Positions 13,048 through 27,100 of a stretch of DNA of 64,000 bases are shown one piece after another. Position 1 is the first letter of the stretch, and every line of letters begins with the position of its first letter. The DNA comes from Capitella teleta (Eukaryota > Annelida > Polychaeta > Capitellidae): contig KB301566.1 of the NCBI GenBank assembly GCA_000328365.1, forward strand, positions 3,734-67,733. The letters run 5' to 3'. The notes under the pieces were generated by a model. That model was given only the letters and a program-made list of their open reading frames with translations. It had not been told where the DNA came from and did no database searches. The position numbers were made by a program, and so were the translations under genes.

Positions 13048-16000
13048 TGGCCGATCGATCAATCAATTGATCATTACTCAATGGCTTATCGTATCTCTTG
13101 CTTAATAGAAGCACGTTTTCAATCTGCGCCGTACAGTCGCTCTGATCACCAGAGTCCGTAATCTCTGTTCCAGGGCAAACGCGACCATTACTTTCTTCCT
13201 CCTGAAGCAAGAAGCGACCGCCATATTACCCTGTATACCTCCTCTTCCCGGTTCCAATAGGAGTCACCTCTTGCGCTGGTCATCGGGAGAGGGGTGGGGG
13301 CGGAACGGAAGGGGTGGGGAAGGGCAGGTAATGACCCATTCAGGAGCATTCCGAGCTACATCACGCGGATTTATCGAAATTTGAGCATCTGCAGTTCGTG
13401 GGTTATACGTCACGACTCGTGCCGGGTAATCAGGCTGAATAGCTGCTCTGACGTCACCAGACTGTCACCCGGAATGGCCACTGGGCAGTCTCGTGTTCCC
13501 GAGAGACCGAGGGGTCTACTGTATCCGGAGGTCAATCTCCCATCATAACTGTCACAGAGGTCTGGGATTATTGTTGAATGTGAGGGTGGGGGGGGGGGGG
13601 AAATGTAGAAACAGGTACAGATATCAGGTCGCCTAATTACTCGTAAGGTATCCCTGATGCTCGAGTTCCGTGGTGTAATGTGTCATATGCTACGCCGATA
13701 GATAGCATTACACGAGTGCTTGCGAAAATTGGGTCGCTTTGAAGTTGTACGCCTGAATTTTCAGCAATATATGGTTTTGCCTCATTACAGTTGAATACGT
13801 AAGATTCTGAAGAAAGTGCTACGTGTATACGTAGTAGAGAGAGAAGCACTCAGATTCACGTGGAACGAGTCACACCGCCCAAGCGACCTATCAAATACGA
13901 CGATTTATGTCACGGCGCTAATTTCGCCATAGTACAGAGCGATAAATTGTGGTCTTCGGCTTCTGGTGTTATGGCTACTGCTACTTGCGTGGAAGCAGCG
14001 TGCTTCAATACTAGGTCTCTACGGATTGCTGCTATGGTATGCCGGTGTATCACACCGCACCAGCGCCATCCTATCACTCTTAGCATTGATGTATTTGCCG
14101 GCAAATCTACCCCATGGTGCTCGTCTATCCAATAAGGCCATTTCACTCGGCCCTGTGAGGACGATGCGAGCAAATCACAGAAGCCGAATGTACGTTGTTG
14201 TTCGCCTTTCCTCATTCTGTGGATCAGCCTACCTCAAAGGAGCGCCACTTTTCCAGGTCATTTGATCATGGCCTATCTCTTAATCATATTATGCTATGAA
14301 TATCATTTTCTGGTCAAATGTAAGAATTGCACGCGTAGGGAACTTTCTGATATACTCTTTCGTCAAAGTTGTATCCGGTGTATTATTAATAGTATTATAT
14401 TATTATATATTATTAATTAATAATTACGCGAAGCAAAGGTTACAAAGGGGAAATTGATGATTACGAGTAGCTCATGTGATCGGGTGAGAAAATCAGGAGT
14501 ATATACTTAACAATCATCATCAACAGTGTTTATTATTGTATGTAAACCAACCAGAGTTACCAATTAGATTCATTGTCTCCGAGCTATTTTTCACACCCAA
14601 TTTGGTATCTTCAAACTTTGCACCAGTTGGTGGCCCACAAGACCCTTTTGATGCGATCCAAATCGTCGACTGTTGCAATATCCTCCGCCCAGCTGCCTTA
14701 TACTCTGCATTCGGACCATGTTCTCGTTGTGGTCGAGCGGTCTACGAGTTGCGCCGATGCCATAATTCCCTGATGGATGTCTTTCAGCGAATATGACCGG
14801 AATCAACGATGCCGATCCCGGTCATCTCAAACACCGCCGCCTATAGGTTATCACAATGACCAATCGGCGACGCTTCGCTCCTGAGTGTGTTTTTATGTTT
14901 CACTCTTTTTGGTCGGCGCAGAGTGAAACACTGGATTCCAAGTGACGCGTGAACGACGTGCTCATATGATTTGGAAATATCTTAGTTACAGAAAGCAGTC
15001 GCGCCTGAGCAGTAATTCCAACGAATTATCGGTCTTAAGATGAACTCTATGGAATCACAGGTGGCGTCCACACAGTTATACGAGTCTGGGAAACCAAATG
15101 ATATAGAAAGTTATACCCATGGCGTGTGCAATAACTGTGCATGCTCCGACTTTCAAAGTTTTCCAATGTTTCGTAACTTTCATGTTTAATACATTATCTC
15201 TGTGTTGCGTGTATATCTTTTTCCTCGTGTAATACCCCGCTGTGTATAGCGTCAGTTGCATATACTTATTTCCACGTCGCTCTAATTGTAACAATAATTG
15301 GATTCATTTCGTGTGTTTTTAGATCATTTCGTCCATGTATCTCTTGGCTCGTCCTCTTCAGAGCTTCCAGATAATCATGTCAACTGTTGAAGTTCATTTT
15401 CATATTACAAAAATATAAATTTATAAATACACCAAAATACATGAGATTACGATAAGCCACAGTTGCTACTAGCGTGTTTCAGTCACCAGCGAAACAGTTG
15501 AATGGCTGTGTCGTTGTACCCCCTTCCCCCTTCCCCACGCACAAATCACAAATTCGTCAAGCGAAGCTTCCTGAATTCTTTGGCTAAATGCCAGACAGCA
15601 ATCAATTCGACCACGTGGCAGGCTGATCAATTGCCAATTGAATAATGAAGCGTATTTTGAGAGATATCCGAAAGGATCTAAAGAAAATCTATTAATAGCG
15701 TGCAACAGAGTCCTGGGCCGCAAGTCACTGCATTCACCGATGTCCTTGTCAGCGATTCGAAGCGAATGAACGAAATCGACCGGCGCATGCGCTCTCTGTG
15801 TAAGTGTCTTTCTGCAATTCATCACGATCGAAGAGACAAATGGGGAGATGGCGATCAGGGGCCGTTATGATTGCCATGGTGCGTTATGATTTGCTTGTGT
15901 GCCATGATCTATGATGATCACCTAACTGTTGATCCACGACCATTGAGGCTTCTGCAGGTCCATTTTATCACGTGGCGTTTCAATAGTTGCATCATCAGAA

Positions 16001-19000
16001 CCCAATGAACCGACTGCAGCGTTCTACTGGGAACAAGACAGGCACAGATCTGTCGGTTTGACCATGCATGCCTTCAACGAAATAATTATATCATTTATTT
16101 CAACGCCATTGGAATAGGAAAAAAAAAAAAAAAAAATACACATCTGATATTTCACGATGATTTTGTAAAATGAAAAAGTTACTCATTTATTTTAATGATA
16201 TGCAATGTAATGTTATATGAAGTTTGATACCGGTGTATTTATAAATTAGGAGTTCGATGACGTTGAACTTATCAGAGCTATTGTCTGTACTAACATCCGA
16301 ATTCCGTGCAAAAGTCAATGCTTGCAGGTAGCCTGAAAATTTGAGTATAGACAAACATTGCATTCCATTAAAATACAGACATCGTTTTCATGTGAAGCCC
16401 GTCACCGTATTCGGAGACAACATGGTAATAATGAATATTTATGGCTTGATCGGGAAATGTGTCTCTTGCTAGAGCGTCAGTCGTCAGTTCACCTGTGTTC
16501 TCCTTTCATTAATCAATCTAAGGTGTATCATTCTCACCCCCATCCGTCTTCTCTGCTCTCCCATTGCTGCGCTGAGGAGTCTGCTTTCGGAGTTACCTTT
16601 CGAAACACTCCAAGAATATCGATGAAAAGCAAAGTCTCATTTAAAGATCGAGTGCGGCGTCTTTTTCCTCCTTCCACCAACGCACTCTCTGATCCCGCTT
16701 CTGCTCGATACATTGCAGACGTTAGATTATGTTCTCCCAGGAAGTGATCCCCAGAAGAAAAAAAAAAAAAAAAAAAAAAAAAGTAGAGAGAGAGAGAGGA
16801 AAAAAATATATGATTTCGGGTGATTTATTCGGCACACTTCGTCAGCCACTTGGAGGCCCCAAGTTATGAGAGTTATGCTTATAACTATGCTGGACTAGTG
16901 TTACAAGAAAGAGATTCGATTTGATCTGGTTTATTTAAATAAAAACGCTTCTTATATAGCAGTTTGAGCAATGGAAGCGGCAAGAGTCAATGAGGTGATC
17001 GAGATGAAATGAAATGAGGTGACTTCAGCCTTGACATGCTCATGCCAACATTGCTTCTTCTTGTGCTCCTCGTGTCTTTGTTTTGTGTATAACTGTATGT
17101 ACATATCTATGTGATACATGAAGTTTACGAGTATATTATGATATAGAATTACAAAGGAAGTCATATGATACCCTAGGTTTCTGTTTTAATTGCTTCTGAT
17201 TTGCAGTACAATACAACCGCATGAATTGACCCATAACTATACACCCATCATTCGGTGTTCTCCTTTGTACCCATCACCTTCTTTACGTCTGCTCCTCCTT
17301 CGCAAACTGATTGTCCTCCCACACCTCGCCTACCCGCCTCGCCGCCACCCAATCATCTGATTCTTCCAACCCTTTATCTCCTGCCACTATACGTTCTGCT
17401 TCGCCACCGCTTTGCTTTCCCGCCGTCGTTGCGGCTGCGGCTGCGGCTGCTGTCTCGCCTGCTAACTCCGGGGCAATGTCGGTTTACGGGCTTTAAACGT
17501 GAATGACCGAGCTGCTATTGTCTTGCTTGATAATCTTATTCAATCTTATTCGCTTCTGAAGCCAGGCTCAAGAGCAGCTTAGGATTTATAGCTGGAAGTT
17601 CAGCCATGTCGGGCCGAAATGCCCTTGCCCTTACTGCAGATTACAAAACCGGAATCGTGAATCACTGCCGTATTCGGCCCTAATAACATCCGACTAAGAG
17701 TCTGTAGCCACCAGGCGCGTCAGGGGTCCACTGATAGCGCAGAATTTTAGGAGGGTGTCTGTCCTTATTGGCCAGACAGAGTGGCATTGTGTTGGTATGC
17801 GAAGCTGATTACACCATTGTTTATTCCTTAGCATCTCATCCTTCAAAAGCAACTCAGCAATTAGAAACTACATGATAAACCGCGCCCATACAATCGGGTG
17901 TAAGTAATTCACGAGCATAGATAAAAGGAAAAGTGGTTTGGATGTATCAAAGGCATGGCGGTTAGGAACGATTAGTGCTGCCAACGAGGTCCCTGGAAGG
18001 ACATCCGGTCGAGCATGCGCAGTGATGGATTGACACACTCTCAGGTGTGACTCGTGAACAGGATGCCTGTGAAAGGAAATCAATCGCTCGTCATACCGCC
18101 GCATGTGCTTTAATGGGCGGGTCACCAGTTTCATTGACGTCTTCCATGTCACACATGCTCTCGGTGTGACGAAGAAGAACTCGTTACCTGCGAGCCTTAG
18201 TCTTGGGTGGGGTGCGTGCAAAAGGTGAAAACACGCATTTCAATATCTCACGCCACATCACACAGCCAGTTGCTGATGTGTGGGCGTTTTCTAGGCACCG
18301 GGGATTAGTATATCAATAGGAATTTGGAAGGGGAATGAAGATGAGTGGGGGCAAATCTGAAGGGAGATGGGGCGAACGAGGATAGGGGAATCGCACAGGG
18401 CTGGCTGAACATAGCTTGATGCCCCTTAACCTCATCCCAAAAAGAAATCACTTTAGCGAGGTCCCGTGAACATTGTAGAACAAGTGTGCTCTTTCTGGTA
18501 GCCATTTGGGCAAAATGCGTATTGACAAAAATGAACTTTTTGCTATTTTTTTTTTTTGCACTCATTTATGTGGGTTGTTTAGATCACGCCTAGATAGATG
18601 CGACAGGTTATGAGGCAAAGGGAGCACATGCTCATTTGCTAAATATATCCGCCTGATCAATGCTTGTGCATCGATTGCAGATAGGGACAAGCACAGCGCT
18701 CTGATGGTCTGCGAGTGATCACTTTGATCAGCCGGCGAACTTGTCGGTTAATCCTGTCTTTGATGGATCTGGCCCTCGCATGGAACCAGCTTTGGTCGAC
18801 AACTTCGCAATCCTCGCGTCTGCCTTTAATCTGACCAACTGCATCGATCTGAAGAAGGAGGAGAAGGAGGCGGCAGTTCTCCCTTCGCCCTCCTTCCTCA
18901 TTGGCAAATGCCACGACAATAGACCCAATCTCTTTCATAGGAAGTGCGCTGCTTGTTAGCAATACATTCTGCTAGCTGGATGCACGAGACATTCTCCAAC

Positions 19001-22000
19001 GGATTTCTTCTGATAAAATACTACATTGGTGTCAAACGAAAGACGCTGTGGAGTGGAGATAGTGTTCCTCGGAAACTGACATTTTACGGAGAACACGGTG
19101 TCATCCTGGGCTGTAATACAAATTGCAGGCAGTCAGCGGGCGGGCGGTGCTGGCGGGCGTGTCTGTGGTGCATTGGTGCTGCCGTCACAGCACTTGCCCG
19201 GCTGCTCTCACTAATGAAGATTCGTTGACCGCATCATGAAAATCCGGCCAATTTTCCGCCGTCGCGTCCGTGGATACCATCGCCACCCATTGTAAGTAAA
19301 CTTCGGGTTTACGTCCCTAGTTTCGATCTGGCTTTCCCTCTCCCTCTCCCTCCCTCTCTCTCTTCGCTTCCACCTCCTTCCCACCGCTTCAGGTGTGGCA
19401 ATCATTCCAACTTTTTTTTTCTGAAGATTTTTTTTCCCAATGTTCCACTTCTGCGATTCCATTCCTTCTGGAGAGAGAATCGTTTCTTTGAGGAAACTTA
19501 GGATCTCAGGAGTGTTCGCAGTAATTGCGTGACCTCGTTGTGTATCCTCAAATCCTGGTTCCTTTCAAACCTTCCGGATAATCTGTTTCATGACGAGATT
19601 TTGGTCGGGTTTTCAGAATGACCCTGGTCATTTGAGAGGCCAGACTCATCAGCGTCTCCCTCACAGGTAAGCCGCCTTTGAAGCCTCGTTGAGCACTGAG
19701 CGCCCTAACTCCCTCGAGGGACTGATTGCCCGTCTTCTCTTTCTCCTTTTATTCCCAGATCGCAATACGGGTCGCTGCGTTGCAATCTTCGCCCAGTATC
19801 AAATTGAAATGCCGGTGCATCATATTAGAGTATTATGCTTTCTTTGTGGGCCATACATATGCTGCGTCACTCACGTTTGGAATGCGACAATGAGGCAAGG
19901 GGATTGTTGGGTTGATGGATGCATTGCTCATTCTGGTGGCTACAATCCACTTAATTGCTCTTTACAGACCAGTACCCTGAACGACCATGACGAATTCGTG
20001 GACTAAAGAGATTTTTCTCGCCTGCACTTCGCACACGAGTTCTTTTGAGTGGCAGACAGTAAATTGCTCAAAACGGGAAACTCTATTGACCCGCAGCTAA
20101 CACTGCGAGATCGAAGAAAATTCTTGGTGCATCTGGAAGTCGATATGAATTCATTTGGTGTGAAAATAGGAAAAGGTCAGGAAGGGTCGTAGGTTGCTGA
20201 CTGCGTTCTTAGCCTCGGTGCACGAGTCAAGGGAATACAAAGAAGGCTTGTGTGATGAGTTGGTCCATATAAATCGAACAGAGAGCAGATCAGAGCTGGA
20301 TTATATTGACTCGATCCACCATTAGATCCACCCATTAGCACGTAGCAAATGATCAACTCCTTCAAAAAAAAAAAAAAAAAAAAAAAAAAAAACGTCCACC
20401 ATACAGACAAGCAAAATTCATCCCGTGCGTAAAACTGAGACCCCAATCAAGGTGACCCTGTGTAGAGCCCTGTGTAAAAAGGCCCTGAAAGCAATGCTTC
20501 GTCTTATGGCTCACGTAGTCCCCAACAGTTGGCCATTTGACTGCGTAAATCTCGAAGCCCTCTGGGGCTCTGAAGTCAGATACCCCCTGTCTCAGGGCTC
20601 ATACACCCTCAACTCTGAATGAACAGCGAAACAAGTGGACGAGGCGAATCTGGAGAGCCAGACGAATTTGTAGCGCAAATACGGTGGGTGTAATTCTCGT
20701 GTTTGCGTGTGGAGGACGAGAAAACAAAAGTATATGCATTATTTTATGCGGTACATATCTGGTAATAATATTATTATGTCCCGTCTATGAGTGTGTCACA
20801 TCTACAGTTCAACCACCGAACTACGGATATGACAAGTCCACTGCGTACATATCTCAAATCAGATTTAGTCATCACGAGGCTATAAATAACAATTAACAAC
20901 AACAAATACCGCTCTTTCCAGGGAAATAAAACCTCAATTTGCCCTCTCTGTATCAGCCACGCCGGGTTGTTGCGACCAATATTCATTTGCCATAACTGGT
21001 GGGCTCTCTCAAAGCGCTTGAAGACTACTACGTACAAGTTGAAAAAGTCATTGATGTGCTTTATGTATTCCTTTCATGGATTTTGGTTCTCCGTCATTAC
21101 TGATTCCCGAGTTATCTTCAATTAGTTGGGACTTTGTAGCACTCGGTTTTGATGCCACATGCGTCCTCAGTTCTATTTTCTATTTTTTTTTCTTGAGATA
21201 TTCTCGTCTCGGCGATGAGAGGCGTTCTGATCCAGCAGAGATGGAATGATGTCACCCTCAGCTGTCAATCAGGAACGATGGCTTTGTGTTTGCGAGATAA
21301 GAGATGGGTTCAGCGCTCTGTTTTGCTCTGATAGAGACCGCCTATAACGGCTTCACCGCTGACTACGGTGCAATAAGCATGTCCGGTCAGCCATGCATTG
21401 ACTTAGTTTCAATTGGCAACGTACTGATTGACACAAAGAAAGTATGCAATGAGTGACAATAACGAACCTGATAATCACCTGTATTGAAAGCGGGTCATGT
21501 CATTGTGAAAAACGAAATAAAGACAAGTGAGAATTATTTTTTGTTTTTAGAAGTGCGAAGAGATAACGATGTCCATGGAAGTTATTATACCAATACATGA
21601 ACGCATTGAACACTATTAAGGTAAAATACATATAAGATAAAAAGTTATTCTTCAATGTATACACCAGTGTAATACAGGTGTAGTATATGTTTACTAACTA
21701 TGGGTTATGATGCCCGGGTGCAGCGTTTACTCATTCTTAAGAATGTGACGAGAAAAAGACAGAAATATCTTGACATAAAAAAAGAGCGTAGTTCCAAGAA
21801 AATAATAAAGAATCAAGACACCAAAAGTCTTAGTGAATGTTGAGACTGACATTTTAGATGTGACGATTAGAGATACTCATAAAGTACCCACAAACACGTT
21901 TCACATATCAGCGGCGGTTAGAAAGAGCTTTAATTTACTCGCACCCATCACTCGGTCGATTGAAACCAGTAATTCATCAGAAGAATGGCAACTCAACAAG

Positions 22001-23837
22001 AACGAATCAGAAGGTTTGTTGATTACTCGATATCAGATTTTAATGACTTGGACAAAAATTTTGATCTTCATATTATCAGAGTTTCGATAAAACAGTGGTG
22101 TACTTCAGAAGTCAATTATGGTGTAATCCATGGTTAATACGGTATTGGATCACCCGTCTATCACCTGTACTAGTAGGGCATCAATCGGGTATAATTATGT
22201 CTAATTAGGCCAGATGAGCTCTCATTAGCAGGTATGTTACATCAATTAGCTAAACGTGGGAGTATCTTATGCACAACTTTCATTCAGCGGTGTTCTAGGT
22301 AACTTCAAACAAACCTTTACACATAGTTCTCGTTTGATTGATTAGCTGCAGAAACGAGCCTTTTCAATAATAACTTTTCATTCGGCAAAAACAGGCTTGT
22401 CTGTACCATTCGAGGATCGTAGCTCGTAGTTCTTTGATGGCGAGTTCTGTGTTCATGGTTAATTTAGTGACAGGTGCATGAAACAAGTGCCACGTCGTCC
22501 GCAGGATCAGCACGGGCGTGGTGTCGGATCCCTAGCCATTGTCCCGTATCGATCCTTTTTTCCTAGGAATAAAGGCGGTTGTCTCCACAATACTGCGCAC
22601 CTGGCTCAACAGGTCTTGCGCCATCGATTGCATCTCCGATCCATATCCATGCTCCTTTTTCTGATTGAAATTTTGCTTGTTGTAAGCACACATACATTCA
22701 ATAATGCAGACTAGAGTTTTTTCTCTGTCGATGCTATACGTCAATCTTAAGTAGCGATAGATACTCAATATTCTATCCTCAAACAACAATGAGAGAAGTT
22801 CAAAAGAAACTTAGGCTGTCATTTTTTTTGTATTTGTTATGCATGGATTTACTTTAATTATCACAAAAGGATTGGCCTTGAGAAAACAAGCATAAAGGAA
22901 ACCTATATAGGGCCTACCGAAAGTGAGACTGTACTTTCCACAGTCGATGATTCTGAAGTGTTGTTCATGTTACCTAATAATGAATTTCAAATCAATGTTA
23001 GATGAATATAGTGCGGCAGTGTGTAGCATCTTTCACTTCGTGTGGTCACCTCCCCCTTCCTCCCTTCCCTTGGCCATCGATACATCGATCTTAATCAGAG
23101 TAATAGTTCAGGCGTAAAGATTTATTCAAAGCAACAAATGTAGTTTGAATTGCCTTAGTTGTACTTAGATGTGCGTTCGATTGATAAAAATAGCCCTCGA
23201 CTGTAGGCTAAATGTAGAATCAAAGAAGACAACAAAGGTATATATATATATTTAGCTCATGTAAAGGTATGACATCAAGGGATGGGGTGTGGACATGATA
23301 GATCTGCTTACACCTGAAGGTTCAGTTTAGGATATGTCTCGATTTGGATCACATACAGGTGCAGGGCGTGACCACCTGCTGCAATGGTCATCGACCAACC
23401 GACCATTATTCACCCTTTGACCGCTGCCCTCTCCTCATCCTCTGTCTTCTCCTCGGCCCATCGTTCATCTTAGTCCCCCTCTTCAACATCTTCTTTCTCT
23501 CCTTGGGCCACCTACTGCATATCATCGTCCTTTCCTTGGTCTTACTCCACATCCTCACTCTCACCCCCTATTATGTTCTAAAACTACCAAATTTATCATA
23601 TTTCCCCATATGGCTCCGAGCCATCACACTTATGTAAGCATGATTTCCTTGGAGTTTATTCGTGAATTAACCGCTGATTCAGGCCTTCTTAGACCAAATG
23701 TCGATCGATGTAAAACCACAGTTGGGCTGAATCACACATTGTGTGATGTACTTCATTTAAGGTTCTCTCTACAAGTTACGCAATCGAGAGGAGAACATGC
23801 AGGCAACAGAAGCGGCACCTGCCAAACATTGAGATCG
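13048..23837. other. long block without a recognised gene
   Basis: Ten kilobases of mixed sequence. Visible are a 13-G run (13588-13600), A/T runs near 16122, 16759 and 20364, and CT-rich tracts at 17280-17480, 19320-19440 and 23400-23600. A TGCAG acceptor near 15957 is followed by about 50 open codons with no family. The 11-mer ACCGCCATATT (YY1-like) occurs at 13217 and again at 47212. No open frame shows a domain. Confidence 0.35.
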
Positions 23838-23972
23838 ATGGAGGATCGAAGCAGACTGATCGAGGATGCGAACCGAAGATTCCGCCGCAGAGGAAGAGAA
23901 AAAAGCCTATTGATAAGTGATCAGCGCAGCCTGCTCTCCGCTCGCCTGATTGGATGCGCTCTGAATGTTTGA
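23838..23972 (+). other. possible upstream ORF / 5' leader of the proton-channel gene
   Basis: An ATG at 23838 starts a short basic frame (MEDRSRLIEDANRRFRRRG and on) that stops at 23972, about 125 bp before the start codon of the proton-channel gene. A reverse CCAAT box (ATTGG, 23949-23953) lies in the same place. If transcription starts upstream, this would be a uORF. If it starts at about 24000, it is promoter sequence. I cannot tell which. Confidence 0.25.
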
Positions 23973-24097
23973 CGCCGTCGAGGAATAGGCGTGAATTGAC
24001 GCCAACAATCGGGTATTGAGGCTGAGAGTCACTTCAGTTGAAGAGTGATCTCGGTGATTTGAGATTTACACCAAAGGATACACGTCATGTGATTAGA

Positions 24098-24162
24098 ATG
24101 AAACGAAGGAGTTTTCGGAGGCAGAACGCCTTGTCGTCGCGGCAAAGGGTTTACTACAGCCA
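24098..24162 (+). CDS. HVCN1-like: proton channel exon 1 (N-terminus)
   Basis: The ATG at 24098 opens MKRRSFRRQNALSSRQRVYYS, followed by two bases of the next codon and a CA|GTGAGT donor. The very basic cytosolic start joins in phase to the next exon through a Gln codon. An upstream ATG at 24087 stops at once, so this is the first useful start. It is the least certain exon of the gene because short N-terminal exons cannot be checked by homology. Confidence 0.6.
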
Positions 24163-27100
24163 GTGAGTTCTTGTTTACACGTAACGCGAGCTCGCTCCAC
24201 TCCGGATGTTTAATTCTGGTATTTGCGAGGTTTTTTTCCCTTTGGGTATTATGCGTGGGAGTTGTTGTGGCGAGATTATTATAGCCGGGATTGCTTTTGT
24301 GGTGAATGAAATCTCACTCGTGACGTCACAGTCTGCTTCTGACGTCATGATTGCAACAAGCTTTTAAAGGTACTCGCACAATGCGACGGCATCAGCAGTT
24401 AATGCAATTACAACCGCAAATACCTCAACCCATCTGTGTCCAGACGCCTGGACGCTGTCGATCACTAGATGCTATTCTTGGTCACTTCGATTGTCCCAGA
24501 AATGACCTCCCACAAAACCCAGAGGTTGATCAGAAACACGGAGTCCAGAGTAAAGCATGGTGAATACCTGACGAGACTGCTCAATGCCCTGCTTAGCGCC
24601 GCATCGGGTCTTTACAGCCCCATTAGTCAGAAGCCAATCGCGGATCACCTGACATTCATCTCTTTGATCCCTGATCCTTGTCTCCTCAAATGCAAGTCGA
24701 TCCAATTCACCTGGTTGACTTTGATTACCATGAAACCCCGGGCGTTGTCCATTTCATCCTGCCCGCGATAGAATATTTACATCCGTATTTCACTTGTGTT
24801 TTTCTTTCAGGCTGTCCCAGTATGGCAGTCGATGTGAGTGGCTGCGAGATGATAAATTCTTAAGGGATCTAGAAGGCGACAGTGTGGACACAGAAATTCT
24901 TGACGAGGAACTCCGGTCATTGCAGGACGATGACACGCAATCGTAAGTCCCACTATGATCTCACACCATCACCTCTTACACAGTGCTGAAGCAATTTATC
25001 TTACTTTGTGCTTCTTAATTCATGTCCTTATTAAGTTAATGTTGGTTTACTTTTGTTTTACACAGCATTGTAGGGTATGTATGATTTACATTTCAAAGCT
25101 TCCGCAACAGTATTACATAATTCTAACAATTAAGCCAAAATGCTGACTAAAACTGAAAATGGTTACGGTTAGCTTTGATCAGAATGTTCTTATATTGAAT
25201 TTCGAAATAATGATGACATAGATTAATTTATTATTGAATTACATTTACATCTATATGAAAGATTCATACAAATTCCACACCCTCACATCTTCCAGATCAC
25301 CAACCACATTTTCTGTTAATGAGCTATCGGTTGACCCAGGGGAACACCGTACCGTCATGAACTCCGAAATTATGAATATTTTCTTTTCTGTGGCATTGAT
25401 TGTGATACATGTATTCAGTTGCGAATAGCAGCATTACGCAATCATCGTGGAACATAAACCAACCACCAAGTGTGCTCGCACGGTTGAAGGATCATAAGCC
25501 CACTCAGCAACACCTGAGCAGGTGTAATTGATAAGTGAATAGTTTCACAATCAAGAGAGATGTGATATGTCGGGTCGATGGCGAAAAATATAATAGCATC
25601 TTCATACTGCGGTGTATTTTATTCATTTGTTTATAATCTTATTGACACTCTTCACATTCTTGATACAAAATGCACCTTGATGTATTGATATACACACAGT
25701 GAAATTAATTAATACTTACGAATGGTCAAACAAATGTGCTGTAAACTCAACCCATAACTCAGCGCTGTGCCTTGCAAATATGCAAACACCCCGATTACTG
25801 CATTTGCCTTTCTCTGGCCATTCGCATCTTCCCTAAAGTCTTAAAGACTCCTTAAACATTATACACCACAAATGATAACGATTACGTAATGCCCAAAAAG
25901 ATACCAATCACCGACCTCTGATGGACAGTACCATGATGCCGTCCAATCCACACTCAATCCCTCGATTAAATAATTCTAAGAGGGCCTTAAAGCGCTTCAT
26001 CTGGATCTCTTCCAGTAACCACTTGCTTCTCTGTATATCCTCGAAAGCCTATTTCTAAAGCTCAAGTGGTTACCCCGCCCTATCTAAACTATTACAAAAC
26101 GAATCAGGCTAACACAATGTCAGTTTTCTTACAATCGTAGCCACACAGAGTGATCCGCATAGGAATAATTCACAAATGTCCGATTCTATGGTGACTAATC
26201 TAGCGATTCACACACCATGTGTAGTATGATGTCAATAATGTATTCGTTCATCAAATCCCGAAGAAAGACCGCGCCATGAGACATTAATGTTGCGCAACAA
26301 TGCTTCATTCTACGTGTTGATGCATTTTTCAGATGCCGTGGGAGAACGGCTAAATTCCTCGACAGCACATCGTTCCAGATCGTCCTCTGCGTCCTCGTCC
26401 TGGTCGACGCCGTAGTCGTCGTCTCGGAGATCCTCCTCGATCTTCATGCAATAAGAGGTTTGTAATCCTCACACCATTAAAAAGACAACCCTTGATGCTC
26501 AGTGAAATTAATGTGTAGATGTGTTTCATATATATGTGAAATTTACGATCCATGAGATGTTGTTGCGGACATTTGAATATAACAATGATGGAATTATGCT
26601 CTTGGTAAAAAATGCACTCGGAGTTGAATTTGTTGGCTTTCTTGGTGACATTTGTGTGATACCTGACAATGCGTCCATCAATCTACAATGTGCTCTTATA
26701 TATTATTACAGATTTTAACAACGAAAGGTATAGACAGCTAAATAACAAACGCATTGGTTAAACCCTCTTATAGGGTTGATGTGACAAAAATATCATTATC
26801 ATAATTATATGAAGTAATGATAATATTAAGCTGATTAAAAAGACATAGCGAAGGATAGCATCGTCCCACATGCCGTAATGTTTTCCATCATCTATAATTG
26901 AGGCGGGAGTTTGTTGCGAATGGCTTTCATCTCGAGCAAGGTAATCTATCCGTTAGCAAGCAGGGCTTTTTTCACCACATTGCCCAACTGATCCGGTCCC
27001 AGGCTCACGTGCGGCTTGTGGTTACGATCTCGAACTTGGTCGGCTCAACACATAAGTCAGAAGCGGCAACAGCTGTAGTCTGAGATTTCCCCTTGAACAT

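Noticed and set aside
23344-23637. hydrophobic multi-pass-like frame
   Set aside because: Derived from a CT-rich low-complexity tract.
26350-26553. minus-strand Arg-rich frame over the S1 exon
   Set aside because: Antisense shadow of GTC/CTC-rich codons of the S1 helix.
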